A DNA stretch of 64,000 nt from Sporomusa malonica (GCF_900176355.1 NZ_FWXI01000014.1:1-64000), one strand, 5' to 3'. Shown: positions 8,483 to 16,750, numbered from the stretch's first letter. The notes: generated by a model not told the origin, from the letters alone. Made by a program: numbers and translations.

Positions 8483-9412
8483 ATGGCGGTGTTTATCTCA
8501 CATATCCTGCAGCAAGTTATTTTGCCGATTGTTCTATTAATTGGGGTGGGAGCTATTTTGCACCGCGCCTTTCAGTTTGAGATGAGAACATTCTCAAAGC
8601 TAATCCTCTATTTTTACCTGCCTGCGTTAACCTTTGTCAAAATATATGAGGCGAAAGCTACTCCTTGGTTATTATTGAGTGTATTCGGTTTTTTGATAAT
8701 TCATTTTAGTATACTTTGTCTGCTTGGAATGATTGTTAGCAAACTAAGTAAGCATAACCAGAAGATGGTTGCTAGCTTTTCAAATAGTATTGCACTTACC
8801 AACAATGGAAATGTTGGCATACCTGTTAATGATCTGGCATTTCACCACAATCCGCTGGCTATGTCAATTCAGATGATTGTAGTGTTGTTTGAAATATTCG
8901 TCACCTTTACGTATGGGTTGATAAATGCTAGTGCTGCCAGTGTCGGTCTAAAGAAAACAGCATTACAATTTGTAAAGTTGCCTATCTTATATACATTTAT
9001 TTTAGGACTAATATTTAATATATTTCAGGTGAAAATACCTGATTTCATATGGATACCCATAAATACAGTGTCAAGTGGTATGCTGGCTATAGCGCTAGTT
9101 TCAATCGGAGCCCAAGTTGCCAATGTCAGGTTTTATCGTAATACATGGAATGTGATACTGAGCGGTATTATTCGATTAATAATATCCCCGGTGCTTGCGC
9201 TTTTACTGATTACAATTCTAGATTTACATGGGACGGTTGCCCAGGCGCTGTGGATTGCCAGTGCAATGCCTTCATCTCGGAATAGTGCCGCACTTGCTTT
9301 GGAATATGACAACGAGCCGGAGTTCGCAGCTCAAACAGTACTGATATCTACCCTTTGTAGCAGTATTACATTAACGGTGGTCATTTATTTGTCAATGTCT
9401 TTGTTTCAGTAA
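8483..9412 (+). CDS. AEC family transporter (auxin efflux carrier-like permease)
   Basis: 309 aa, about ten hydrophobic helices in two five-helix halves. The conserved N-[TN]-G-N-V-G-I-P motif (SIALTNNGNVGIPV, about residues 105-118) in the broken helix of half one and the A-S-A-M-P-[ST]-S-R-N motif in half two identify the AEC/bile-acid-transporter fold. Bacterial members carry dicarboxylates or other organic anions. The ATG at 8483 abuts the GGGGG ribosome site; GTG at 8489 is better spaced and may be the real start. It lies after an organic-acid degradation module, but a functional link is only suggestive. Confidence 0.85.
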   Translation: MAVFISHILQQVILPIVLLIGVGAILHRAFQFEMRTFSKLILYFYLPALTFVKIYEAKATPWLLLSVFGFLIIHFSILCLLGMIVSKLSKHNQKMVASFSNSIALTNNGNVGIPVNDLAFHHNPLAMSIQMIVVLFEIFVTFTYGLINASAASVGLKKTALQFVKLPILYTFILGLIFNIFQVKIPDFIWIPINTVSSGMLAIALVSIGAQVANVRFYRNTWNVILSGIIRLIISPVLALLLITILDLHGTVAQALWIASAMPSSRNSAALALEYDNEPEFAAQTVLISTLCSSITLTVVIYLSMSLFQ

Positions 9413-9798
9413 GAGCTTGAAATAACCCCCTAATGTTAGCCTAATGTGTTCGCTTTACGATTTAATAAATCCCTTATAAGAGTAAGTCAGGCTTCAATTG
9501 CTATGCGGGAAGGGGCCAGCGTAGCAATTAATGGTATTTATTATGAAGTTGAACAAGACCTGGTATAACCCCGGATAGAAAAACTGCGCTGAAGAAGCTG
9601 AGTCTGTGTGAGCCAAGTACTTCTCCAACGCAGTTACTAATTACATCATTGGGTCCATTTTGAGAGCAGGATGTTGTTTCTCCTCAAGGAACAGGAGATA
9701 AGCCGCTGGTGTTGACTGGTGGCTTCTTTTCGTTGCCAATCTATTTAAGTGTTAGACGTAGCTTCCTGGCAAAATATTTGTCTTCAATACACATAATA
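9413..9798. other. Intergenic stretch with hairpins, no gene recognised
   Basis: No convincing coding frame was seen; a 21-codon ORF at about 9503 has no recognisable family. The part from 9582 to 9730 is folded. AACTGCG (9582-9588) pairs with CGCAGTT (9629-9635) around an inner AGAAG/CTTCT stem. TCTCCT pairs with AGGAGA (9679-9698). AAGCC pairs with GGCTT (9700-9725), followed by CTTTT like a weak terminator. It could be a small RNA or the decayed end of the AEC transcript. Confidence 0.35.
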
Positions 9799-9799
9799 T

Positions 9800-9842
9800 T
9801 GTGATAAATATCACTGCAAAGACAATTATTTTTCTGTAAAAT
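9800..9842 (+). promoter_or_regulatory. CRP/FNR-type activator box and -10 element of the ygbA promoter
   Basis: TGTGA-N6-TCACT (9800-9815), extended by a 5' T, matches the CRP/FNR/HcpR half-site pattern. Its centre (9807.5) lies exactly 41.5 bp upstream of the start site predicted from TAAAAT (9837-9842), the classic class II activator geometry. There is no good -35 hexamer, as expected for an activated promoter. No terminator was seen before ccmA, so transcription may run through ccmABCEF-nrfHA. Confidence 0.7.
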
Positions 9843-9861
9843 AATGCTAAAGAGGATGCAA

Positions 9862-9954
9862 GTGGAAAAGACCAATGGTTATGACATTCATGGTATGACC
9901 TATGCAAAACTTATAGTACCTGTGGCGGTGGGGTTCAAATACCGGGATTAGATA
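9862..9954 (+). CDS. Possible small leader ORF, 30 codons
   Basis: GTG at 9862 has AGAGG 6 nt upstream and opens a 30-codon frame that ends in KLIVPVAVGFKYRD. The inferred transcription start (about 9849) would give it a short 13-nt leader. No family is recognised. It may be a real small protein, a leader peptide or chance. Confidence 0.25.
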
Positions 9955-9979
9955 GCAGATTGTGTTAGGGGAATAAAGT

Positions 9980-10336
9980 ATGATTTGGGCGGGGGCTATA
10001 AATTTGCTGGGTAAAAGGATTTTGCGAGAGCGGGTTAGTATCGAAAAAATGATTATTATATACTGCAAGGCAGAGCATCGAACACGTGAGGGGTTGTGTG
10101 ATGATTGCAACAGTTTGTTAGAATATGCGCTGCAACGGCTTCAACGCTGTATTTTTAGTGAAGATAAACCTGTATGCGCTAAATGTCCAGTTCATTGTTA
10201 CCGCAAAACCATGAGGGATAAGATTGTCGCTGTAATGCGCTATTCGGGACCCCGTATGATATATAAGCACCCAGTATTAGCTATGCTTCATCTCATTGAC
10301 TCATTTAGGAATACATCAATAGGCTCGAAGAAGTAA
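9980..10336 (+). CDS. ygbA: YgbA-family (nitrous oxide-stimulated promoter family) protein
   Basis: 118 aa, Cys-rich. It keeps the family layout: I-Y-C-x6-R-x3-G-L-C-D-D-C near residues 28-42, L-x-Y-A-L-x-R-L-x-R-C, then K-P-V-C-A-K-C-P-V-H-C-Y and V-M-R-Y-S-G-P-R-M. The ordered Cys pairs suggest a metal or Fe-S site. In enterobacteria ygbA is induced by nitric oxide through NsrR; its biochemical role is not settled. Here the CRP/FNR-type promoter and the ccm and nrf genes downstream fit a nitrosative-stress role. The first residues (MIWAGAINLLG) are longer than usual; a later start is possible. Confidence 0.85.
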   Translation: MIWAGAINLLGKRILRERVSIEKMIIIYCKAEHRTREGLCDDCNSLLEYALQRLQRCIFSEDKPVCAKCPVHCYRKTMRDKIVAVMRYSGPRMIYKHPVLAMLHLIDSFRNTSIGSKK

Positions 10337-10421
10337 TTACGGCGGCAAAGTGGGTAAGAGTGTTATCTTATGAAATAAATGGTATAATATCATAAATCTT
10401 CCTTATGTGGAGTAGATAGAG

Positions 10422-11036
10422 ATGTATATTAAAATTGTAATCGACAATATTGGTAAAAGTTTTGGCCAAAGGCTACTGTTTTCAAATATCAGTGCCGAAG
10501 TTGCTAGTGGACAGTGTTTGGCAGTAACAGGATGTAATGGTTCCGGTAAGTCTACATTGCTTAAAATCATCGCGGGGTTGGTTCGACCAAGCTCAGGTCA
10601 GATTAGGTTAACTTTGGACAATACACCTAGCCCAAAAGAGCGAATTTCTTATACTGGTTTTGTATCGCCTGATATGGCAATGTATGCGGCGCTTACGGGA
10701 ATCGAAAATATTATCTTCTGGACAAAGGTGCGGGGTGTGGCCTGTTCCAAGTCTGAGGCTGAAAAGTTATGCTGTCAGATGGGGTTAGGCGGAGCTGGGT
10801 GTGATATGGTTGCCACCTACTCCACAGGCATGCGGCAACGGTTAAAGCTGGCGGTTATTAAGGCAATTAATCCGCCTGTATGGCTCTTGGACGAGCCTTC
10901 ATCCAACTTGGATGTTAGTGGGAGAAGCATTGTAAAAGAGTTGATTGCCGATGCAGTCAGACAGAATGCCGCTGTTATACTTGCTACCAACGAGGTCGAG
11001 GAGGCTCTATATGGCAACAGTACAATTGAGCTTTAG
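10422..11036 (+). CDS. ccmA: Heme exporter ATP-binding protein CcmA
   Basis: 204 aa ABC ATPase with Walker A GCNGSGKST, signature YSTGMRQRLKLA and Walker B VWLLDEPSSNLD. The short length and position before a CcmB-type membrane protein identify CcmA. With CcmB and CcmC it forms the System I ABC module that releases heme-loaded CcmE at the outer face of the cytoplasmic membrane. The last 26 bp overlap ccmB. First ccm gene; a TATAAT at 10383-10388 lies about 35 bp upstream without a good -35, so it may have its own weak promoter as well as read-through from ygbA. Confidence 0.9.
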   Translation: MYIKIVIDNIGKSFGQRLLFSNISAEVASGQCLAVTGCNGSGKSTLLKIIAGLVRPSSGQIRLTLDNTPSPKERISYTGFVSPDMAMYAALTGIENIIFWTKVRGVACSKSEAEKLCCQMGLGGAGCDMVATYSTGMRQRLKLAVIKAINPPVWLLDEPSSNLDVSGRSIVKELIADAVRQNAAVILATNEVEEALYGNSTIEL

Positions 11037-11688
11037 TAGTGCCGTATGGGCAGTCTTGGTCAAAGATGCGGTATGTGAAATGAGAACAAGGTACGCTGCC
11101 GGAGCGCTAATTATGTTCGCGCTGACAGCGTTGTCAAGTGTCAGCATGGCGATAGCCGGAGCGGCTTTGCCACCGGAATTAGCCGCCGCGCTTCTCTGGG
11201 TTGTGCTATTTTTCTGTGCCATGGCCGGTTTAGCTCGGGTGTTTGTCCAGGAGCAGGAAGCGGGTACCTTGCTGGGTCTGCGATTATATGCTACTGGTCA
11301 AGCTGTCTTTTTCGGTAAATTGTTGTTTAATCTAGCTCTTTTAAGCGGCTTGGCCTGTCTGGTGGTGCCGCTGTTTACCATTTTTCTAGCCGTCGAAGTT
11401 GGGAATTGGTTGCCCTTTATCACCGTTTTGGCGCTTGGCTGTGCAGGAATAGCGACTGTGTCTACATTGACAGCCGCTATGGTTATGTACGCACAAGGTA
11501 AGCAGGCTATCTTTACGGTGCTTACTTTTCCAGTGCTGCTGCCACAGTTTTTAAGCGCCATTGGTGCGACGGCCAAGATTCTATCAGGCGGTGTACCTGA
11601 ATTAAGCGAATTGGTGTTTATGGCCGGCTATGACGCCGCTGTTGTGGCCGCCGGAGTACTCTTGTTTGACTATCTTTGGCAGGATTAG
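11011..11688 (+). CDS. ccmB: Heme exporter membrane protein CcmB
   Basis: 225 aa with six hydrophobic segments. The N terminus (F-S-S-A-V-W-A-V-L-V-K-D-A-V-C-E-M-R-T-R-Y) has the charged V-x-K-D-x-x-x-E-x-R-[TS]-[RK] element typical of CcmB. ATG at 11011 follows a GAGGAGG ribosome site located inside ccmA, so the two genes are translationally coupled. Membrane subunit of the CcmABC(D) heme-handling transporter. No ccmD-like small gene is visible next to ccmC, where it would be expected. Confidence 0.9.
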   Translation: MATVQLSFSSAVWAVLVKDAVCEMRTRYAAGALIMFALTALSSVSMAIAGAALPPELAAALLWVVLFFCAMAGLARVFVQEQEAGTLLGLRLYATGQAVFFGKLLFNLALLSGLACLVVPLFTIFLAVEVGNWLPFITVLALGCAGIATVSTLTAAMVMYAQGKQAIFTVLTFPVLLPQFLSAIGATAKILSGGVPELSELVFMAGYDAAVVAAGVLLFDYLWQD

Positions 11689-11696
11689 GAGGATGT

Positions 11697-12356
11697 ATGA
11701 ATTTTAGAATAGTTGCATCATTAATTGCAGTATGGATAGCCGGAGTGATGTTTGCTGTATTTTACCTGGTGCCGCCGGCAGAGGGACTGGGTTACCTTGT
11801 CCGGATTGCCTTTTTTCACATTCCTGTTGCCTGGGTGTCAGTACTGGCCTTTCTGGTTTCAGCCGCTGCAGCTGGGCAGTATCTCAGAACCAGGCAGCGT
11901 AAATATGATTGTGTGAGTGCCTGCTCGGCCCGGTTGGGGCTCGGATTTTGCCTCTTGGCGACAGTCAGCGGTGCAGTTTTTGCTAAGCTGACCTGGGGAG
12001 CATATTGGAATTGGGACCCCCGGCAGACGACCGTGTTTATTTTGCTATTAATTTACGGTGCTTATCTGGCACTTAGGACAGCCATTGAAGAAGAGGAGCG
12101 GCGGGCGGTCGTGAGTGCTGTGTATGCGCTGTTATCCTTTTTAACTGTACCATTCTTGATGTTTATTATCCCGCGCATGTACTTTTCGCTGCACCCAGAG
12201 CCTGTGCTTAACAGTGCCGGCAAGGTAACTATGGAGCCGATCATGCTGTATGTGCTGCTGGCTGCTGTGGGTGGGGCCACGGCTCTCTATGGCTTACTCA
12301 TAACCCGGAGTGTTGCCAGAGCAACAGCGCCGTCAGGAAAGGGGCTACCGATATGA
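11697..12356 (+). CDS. ccmC: Heme exporter protein CcmC
   Basis: 219 aa, six membrane helices. It has the tryptophan-rich heme-handling motif T-W-G-A-Y-W-N-W-D-P-R-Q-T (WWD domain) and the flanking conserved His in FFHIPVAW and in the later periplasmic loop (YFSLHPEP). CcmC presents heme to CcmE for covalent attachment. ATG at 11697 sits 4 nt after AGGAGG. Its stop overlaps the ccmE start by 4 bp (ATGA), which indicates tight coupling. Confidence 0.92.
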   Translation: MNFRIVASLIAVWIAGVMFAVFYLVPPAEGLGYLVRIAFFHIPVAWVSVLAFLVSAAAAGQYLRTRQRKYDCVSACSARLGLGFCLLATVSGAVFAKLTWGAYWNWDPRQTTVFILLLIYGAYLALRTAIEEEERRAVVSAVYALLSFLTVPFLMFIIPRMYFSLHPEPVLNSAGKVTMEPIMLYVLLAAVGGATALYGLLITRSVARATAPSGKGLPI

Positions 12357-12724
12357 AAAAGTACCGGCTGGTTTGTCTGGCAGTTATTGCCGGGTTTATC
12401 GCTTATAGCGTTTTTGTATTTCAAAGCTCAGTTACACCTTATGTAACCTTTTCGCAGGCAAAAAGTGCAAAAAGTGCTGTTCAGGTTAAAGGAACATTGG
12501 CATCTCCTAAAATAACGCCTACTGAAGATGGAAAATTAACTCAGTTTATGCTGCGTGATGATGCCGGTGAAGAAGTGGCAGTAGTGTACCGGGGCGTCAA
12601 ACCAGAGGGGCTAGAGCAAGCGACAGGCATCGTGGCTATTGGTAAATATAGCAATGGGCAATTCCAGGCAGACAAGCTGCTGGTGAAATGTCCGTCCAAA
12701 TACCAAGGGAGTGTGAACAAATGA
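12353..12724 (+). CDS. ccmE: Cytochrome c maturation heme chaperone CcmE, CxxxY variant
   Basis: 123 aa: one N-terminal membrane anchor (about residues 5-24), then an OB-fold domain with V-x-G-T-L and V-x-Y-x-G-x-x-P-E. Classical CcmE binds heme through the His of an H-D-E-N-Y motif; here the equivalent place reads C-P-S-K-Y (about residues 113-117), the CxxxY form found in archaea, Desulfovibrio and some other bacteria, where the Cys takes over heme attachment. In those genomes the CxxxY form goes with loss of CcmH, as here. The gene overlaps ccmC and ccmF by 4 bp each. Confidence 0.9.
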   Translation: MKKYRLVCLAVIAGFIAYSVFVFQSSVTPYVTFSQAKSAKSAVQVKGTLASPKITPTEDGKLTQFMLRDDAGEEVAVVYRGVKPEGLEQATGIVAIGKYSNGQFQADKLLVKCPSKYQGSVNK

Positions 12725-14934
12725 TTGGCTATGGTGCAGTAATGTTAGCGCTTATTGTTACAGTGTTTGCAGCAATCTGTTACTCAGCAGCGGCAAGTCA
12801 TAAGCAAACCGGCAAGCAAAGCCTGTCAAGCAATGCACGGCTACTCTATGTTTTATCAGCAGGGCTGATTGGCGTGGCAGCTTTTTACTTACTGTACATA
12901 CTTTTAGGCAACAGGTTTGACTATGCCTATGTATTTGGTTACTCGTCGCGAGATTTGCCGCTGGCGTATAAGGTCTCAGCTTTTTGGGCTGGGCAGGAAG
13001 GCTCGTTTATGCTCTGGCTGGTGTTTCATGCTGTCTTCGGCCTGGTTCTCTTACGCAAACCAGCTGCTCCAGTGCCAGTCATGGCTGTGTATAGTCTAAT
13101 CCAGGCAGTGCTCCTAGGGCTGCTGCTTGTTAAGAGTCCGTTTATGATGTTGGCTGAACCGCGCCTGGATGGTGCTGGTCTTAATCCGCTGTTGCAGGAC
13201 CCTTGGATGGTTATTCATCCACCGATTCTCTTTTGGGGATATGCTGCGCTCGCTGTACCATTTGCCTATGGGCTGGGTGCTATGCTGACAGGACGCCATC
13301 AGGAGTGGCTGGACGCCGCGTCAACATGGACGCTGTTTGCACTGTCAAGTCTGGGTGCGGGGATGTTTATCGGTGGTTTTTGGGCATATAAGGTGTTGGG
13401 CTGGGGAGGCTACTGGGCCTGGGATCCAGTCGAGAATTCATCACTGGTGCCATGGCTGGCCGCTGGGGCATTGGCTCATCTCCTGGTCATGGCCAAGGTG
13501 CGGGCAGGAGCCGTTAAACAGGCTTATGCAGGGGTAATCTGCAGCTTTGTTTTGGTTCTCTACGGCACGTTTCTTACTCGTAGCGGTGTGTTAAGCGATT
13601 TTTCCACCCATTCGTTTGCTGATGAGGGCATAGGTGGTCTTTTAGGGCTGACGGTGCTGGTGACTGCATTTGTCGCTTTTGTTCTGTATATCGTCAAATG
13701 GCCTAGTATGCCGTCAGGGGAGTTGTATTCCAGGCTTGCCAGCAGGGAATTTATCCTGGCGTTTACTGCTCTCATTCTGGCGTTCTTCGGTGTGCTGGTA
13801 TTTGTCGGTATGTCTACGCCGCTTGTTACCATGGCCTTCGGCAGTCCTAAGAGTGTGAGCAGTGTTTTCTATAATACTGCTACGTTACCACTGGCGGTAG
13901 CCATCGGGGCTGCGCTTATAGCAGGGCCGTTGGCTAAGTGGGGCAGCGGGTCTTATGGCGGGATCAAGCAGTACTGGTGGATTGGCCTGTTTTTAGCAGG
14001 TGGGCTGGTGGTGGCTGTTTGGCTCAAGTTGTATCAGCCACTTTTTATTACTGTTCTTTGTCTGGCGGTTGCTGCTGTAGCTGCCAATGTTTACTCTGCT
14101 TTCACCAAGCGTATGTCCCGGGCAGCAGCCTGCAGTCATATTGGCGTAGCTGTCATGCTTGCAGGCATTATTACCTCAGGTGCGGCCAGCCAGTCAGCAA
14201 CTGTGACTTTTGTTCAGGGCCAGCCACAGGAGGTTTTCGGCCAGCAGGTCAGTTATGCCGGAACTGAGGCAGACCAGTCGGGAAAAGGTATCTATAATAC
14301 ATTTCATGTAGGGCCTAACCAAGCTGTTGTTCAGGCTTTGACTAAGCTCAACAAAGAGGGGATGCCAGCAGCCAGAGAGCCAGGCATTTACCGGAGTGTG
14401 CTTGCAGATATGTATATTGCTCCTATCGTAAAAGAGGAGGTTGCTGCCGGGCCTGAACTAACACTGGTCAAAGGCCAGTCGCTATCCCAGGATGGTGTAA
14501 GCCTGAAATTCACTAAGTTTACTATGGCAGGTATGGATGGAACCTCTGAAGTGCGGGTTCAAGCCATAATTGAGGTGTCTGCTGAGGGACAGACTCAGCA
14601 AGTTAAGCCAGAGCTTACCAATAAAAATGGACGAATTATTGGTTCGACAGTCACTGCCTTTGACCGGTATAAGCTGCATATAACCGGCATCAGACCAAGC
14701 GAGGACAAGGTTACGATAGAGTTTAAAGATAACAAGGCGGCGAAACTGGCCATTGGGCCGGAGCGGCTGGAGGCTGAAGTCAGCTATAAACCGCTGATCA
14801 ATCTGGTGTGGCTGGGAGCCATCCTGATTACTGTGGGGACAGGCTGGGCTGGGGTAAATAAACTGGTCGGCCACAGACAATTATTACAAAGGGGTCAAAG
14901 TCCTGCTGCCAGGACTAATAGTAGAACCCACTAA
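12721..14934 (+). CDS. ccmF: Cytochrome c heme lyase subunit CcmF
   Basis: 737 aa with about 15 membrane helices. It contains the WWD motif W-G-G-Y-W-A-W-D-P-V-E-N-S-S-L-V-P-W-L, conserved His residues (VIHPPILFWGY) and a large periplasmic domain near the C terminus. CcmF is the synthetase that transfers heme from CcmE to the CxxCH motifs of apocytochromes. ATG at 12721 overlaps the ccmE stop. Normally CcmF works with CcmH/CcmI and a thioredoxin-like CcmG; none is present between here and nrfH, so reduction and presentation of the apocytochrome must rely on other proteins or be dispensed with. Confidence 0.93.
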   Translation: MIGYGAVMLALIVTVFAAICYSAAASHKQTGKQSLSSNARLLYVLSAGLIGVAAFYLLYILLGNRFDYAYVFGYSSRDLPLAYKVSAFWAGQEGSFMLWLVFHAVFGLVLLRKPAAPVPVMAVYSLIQAVLLGLLLVKSPFMMLAEPRLDGAGLNPLLQDPWMVIHPPILFWGYAALAVPFAYGLGAMLTGRHQEWLDAASTWTLFALSSLGAGMFIGGFWAYKVLGWGGYWAWDPVENSSLVPWLAAGALAHLLVMAKVRAGAVKQAYAGVICSFVLVLYGTFLTRSGVLSDFSTHSFADEGIGGLLGLTVLVTAFVAFVLYIVKWPSMPSGELYSRLASREFILAFTALILAFFGVLVFVGMSTPLVTMAFGSPKSVSSVFYNTATLPLAVAIGAALIAGPLAKWGSGSYGGIKQYWWIGLFLAGGLVVAVWLKLYQPLFITVLCLAVAAVAANVYSAFTKRMSRAAACSHIGVAVMLAGIITSGAASQSATVTFVQGQPQEVFGQQVSYAGTEADQSGKGIYNTFHVGPNQAVVQALTKLNKEGMPAAREPGIYRSVLADMYIAPIVKEEVAAGPELTLVKGQSLSQDGVSLKFTKFTMAGMDGTSEVRVQAIIEVSAEGQTQQVKPELTNKNGRIIGSTVTAFDRYKLHITGIRPSEDKVTIEFKDNKAAKLAIGPERLEAEVSYKPLINLVWLGAILITVGTGWAGVNKLVGHRQLLQRGQSPAARTNSRTH

Positions 14935-14954
14935 AAAATTCATAGGGGGAGGGG

Positions 14955-15434
14955 ATGTTTTTGGATACTGGTCAATTCCTTAACCGTAACGCTTTGAAGA
15001 TTGCACTGGCAGTCTTGGCGCTTGCGGCAGTGGGAATGCTGGCTGGCGGTGCTGGGTACGCGTATGCTGACAGTCCACAGTTCTGCAGCTCGTGTCACTC
15101 AATGACCGAAAGCGCAGCAAGCTGGCAGGCGTCAAATCACAAACAGTTTAACTGTACTGATTGCCACCTGCCGCACCAAAATTTAGCGATCAAATTGATC
15201 GTTAAAGGCAAGACCGGTATGAATGACACGTATCACGAGGTACTGAGGGATTATCCTGCGACAATGGTAATATCAACCCAAGGCAAGGCCATTGTAAATG
15301 ACAACTGCCTGCGTTGCCACCAATCATCGGTAGAAAATACTGCTATGGCAGCCGGTGGGCAGGACTGCCTGAAATGTCATCGTGGCCTGGTCCACGGCAT
15401 GAGTAAAAGCAAAGGGGGGATAAAGGTTGAGTAA
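14955..15434 (+). CDS. nrfH: Cytochrome c nitrite reductase small subunit NrfH (copy 1)
   Basis: 159 aa NapC/NirT-family quinol dehydrogenase. One N-terminal membrane helix (about residues 13-35) precedes four CxxCH heme sites (CSSCH, CTDCH, CLRCH, CLKCH). NrfH anchors NrfA and passes electrons from menaquinol to it. It follows ccmF by 20 bp, so heme maturation and the client cytochromes share a transcript. Its last 8 bp overlap nrfA, whose TTG start is embedded in the end of nrfH. Confidence 0.93.
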   Translation: MFLDTGQFLNRNALKIALAVLALAAVGMLAGGAGYAYADSPQFCSSCHSMTESAASWQASNHKQFNCTDCHLPHQNLAIKLIVKGKTGMNDTYHEVLRDYPATMVISTQGKAIVNDNCLRCHQSSVENTAMAAGGQDCLKCHRGLVHGMSKSKGGIKVE

Positions 15435-16710
15435 GCCGCAGAAATCTTTAATCGCCTTGCTCGCAGTATTCTTGCTGTTCTTTGGGTTTGTTGTCGTACG
15501 CATTGGGGTTGCCAAACCTGCCGCTACCGTTAAAGTGGCTAAAATTCCGGCAGGCGAGGTTGACCCAGCGGTGTGGGGGCAGTATTATCCCTTACAGTAT
15601 GCGAGCTACAAGAAGACAGCAGAAGAGCTGCCGTCGCCAACAGGCTATGGTGGCAGTATCAAAGTCCAAAAATCTGAGATGCAACCTGAGATCACTATGC
15701 TATTTAAAGGCATGCCATTCAGTAAAGATTATGCCGAGGATCGAGGCCATGAACATGCTATGGAAGATCTGCGCGAGTCTAAACGGATCGGCCCAGCCAG
15801 TAAAGGCGCATGTATAACCTGTAAAACGCCCTACGTGGAACAGGCTTACAAAGAAATGGGCTGGGGTTATGCCAACAAGCCGCTCCCAGAGATGCTAGAT
15901 AAATCAAAACACACAGTCGCTTGTGCTAACTGCCATGATCCGGCGACTATGAACCTTCGGGTCATTAACCCAGCGTTCATTGAGGCTCAAGCTAAGCGTG
16001 GTATTGATGTAACCAAGGCATCACGGGAAGATATGCGCACCTTTGTCTGCGCTCAGTGTCATTCTGAGTATTATTTCGAGCCTGGCACAACTAAAGTTGT
16101 ATTCCCATGGGAGAAGGGCCTTAAACCGGCTGATATGTACGCTTACTATAGCGACAAGCCGAGTGGCTTTGTTCAGGACTGGCAGCACCCTGATTCCAAA
16201 GCTCCGATGCTTAAAGCCCAGCATCCTGATTATGAGCTATTTTCGACAGGCATTCATGGCAAATCAGGAGTTTCCTGTGCTGACTGCCATATGCCCTATA
16301 CCAGAAAAGATGGGCAAAAATATTCGTCTCACCAGGTTACCAGCCCTCTTAAAACGCTGGATGCCTCTTGCTCTCCCTGTCACAGTCAAGGTGCACCTTG
16401 GCTGCAGGAACGCGTAAAGATCATCCAGGATCAGACGTTTGAAATACAGCACATGGCAGGGCAAAATATCGCCAGGGCTCATGAGGCGATAAAAGCAGCA
16501 GCTGTACAACCTGACGTCGACGAGGCCAACCTCGCGCAAGCGCGCGAGCTCGTGCGCAAAGCTCAATGGTATTGGGATCTCCTTTCTGCTGAAAACAGCA
16601 TGGGCTTCCATAACCCGTCCCAGGCGCTTAATACGCTCGGGCAAGCCAACGAACTAGCTCACAAAGCCATTGAAGCCGCCAATAGGGCAGCTGGAATTAA
16701 ACAGTTTTAA
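15427..16710 (+). CDS. nrfA: Ammonia-forming cytochrome c nitrite reductase NrfA (copy 1)
   Basis: 427 aa pentaheme enzyme. An N-terminal signal/anchor helix (about 8-25) precedes the catalytic heme site with lysine ligand C-I-T-C-K (129-133) and four CxxCH sites (166, 208, 284, 315). Q265-H266 in LKAQHPDYE match the active-site/calcium-site region. NrfA reduces nitrite to ammonium with six electrons and can also reduce NO and hydroxylamine. TTG at 15427 is the start: GGGGGG lies 8-13 nt upstream and the second copy has the same arrangement. CcmF must also serve the unusual CxxCK site, because no dedicated NrfEFG lyase is visible. Confidence 0.95.
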   Translation: MSKPQKSLIALLAVFLLFFGFVVVRIGVAKPAATVKVAKIPAGEVDPAVWGQYYPLQYASYKKTAEELPSPTGYGGSIKVQKSEMQPEITMLFKGMPFSKDYAEDRGHEHAMEDLRESKRIGPASKGACITCKTPYVEQAYKEMGWGYANKPLPEMLDKSKHTVACANCHDPATMNLRVINPAFIEAQAKRGIDVTKASREDMRTFVCAQCHSEYYFEPGTTKVVFPWEKGLKPADMYAYYSDKPSGFVQDWQHPDSKAPMLKAQHPDYELFSTGIHGKSGVSCADCHMPYTRKDGQKYSSHQVTSPLKTLDASCSPCHSQGAPWLQERVKIIQDQTFEIQHMAGQNIARAHEAIKAAAVQPDVDEANLAQARELVRKAQWYWDLLSAENSMGFHNPSQALNTLGQANELAHKAIEAANRAAGIKQF

Positions 16711-16715
16711 CGTCA

Positions 16716-16750
16716 AAAAGAAAGCCGTTGTATTCGGCTTTCTTTTTTTT
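16716..16750 (+). terminator. Intrinsic terminator after nrfA copy 1
   Basis: A 12-bp stem AAAAGAAAGCCG / CGGCTTTCTTTT with 7-nt loop and a run of T. It ends the ygbA/ccm/nrf transcript, so the second nrfHA needs its own promoter or read-through. Confidence 0.85.

Noticed and set aside
10945..11010. Long frame upstream of ccmB as extra coding sequence
   Set aside because: It is the shadow of ccmA; the ribosome site and membrane-protein N terminus start at 11011.
11676..11696. Longer start for ccmC (ATG 11676)
   Set aside because: It overlaps ccmB and reads through the AGGAGG ribosome site; ATG 11697 fits the family N terminus.
12688..12720. Upstream ATG start for ccmF
   Set aside because: It lies deep inside ccmE; the ATGA overlap at 12721 is the normal coupled start.
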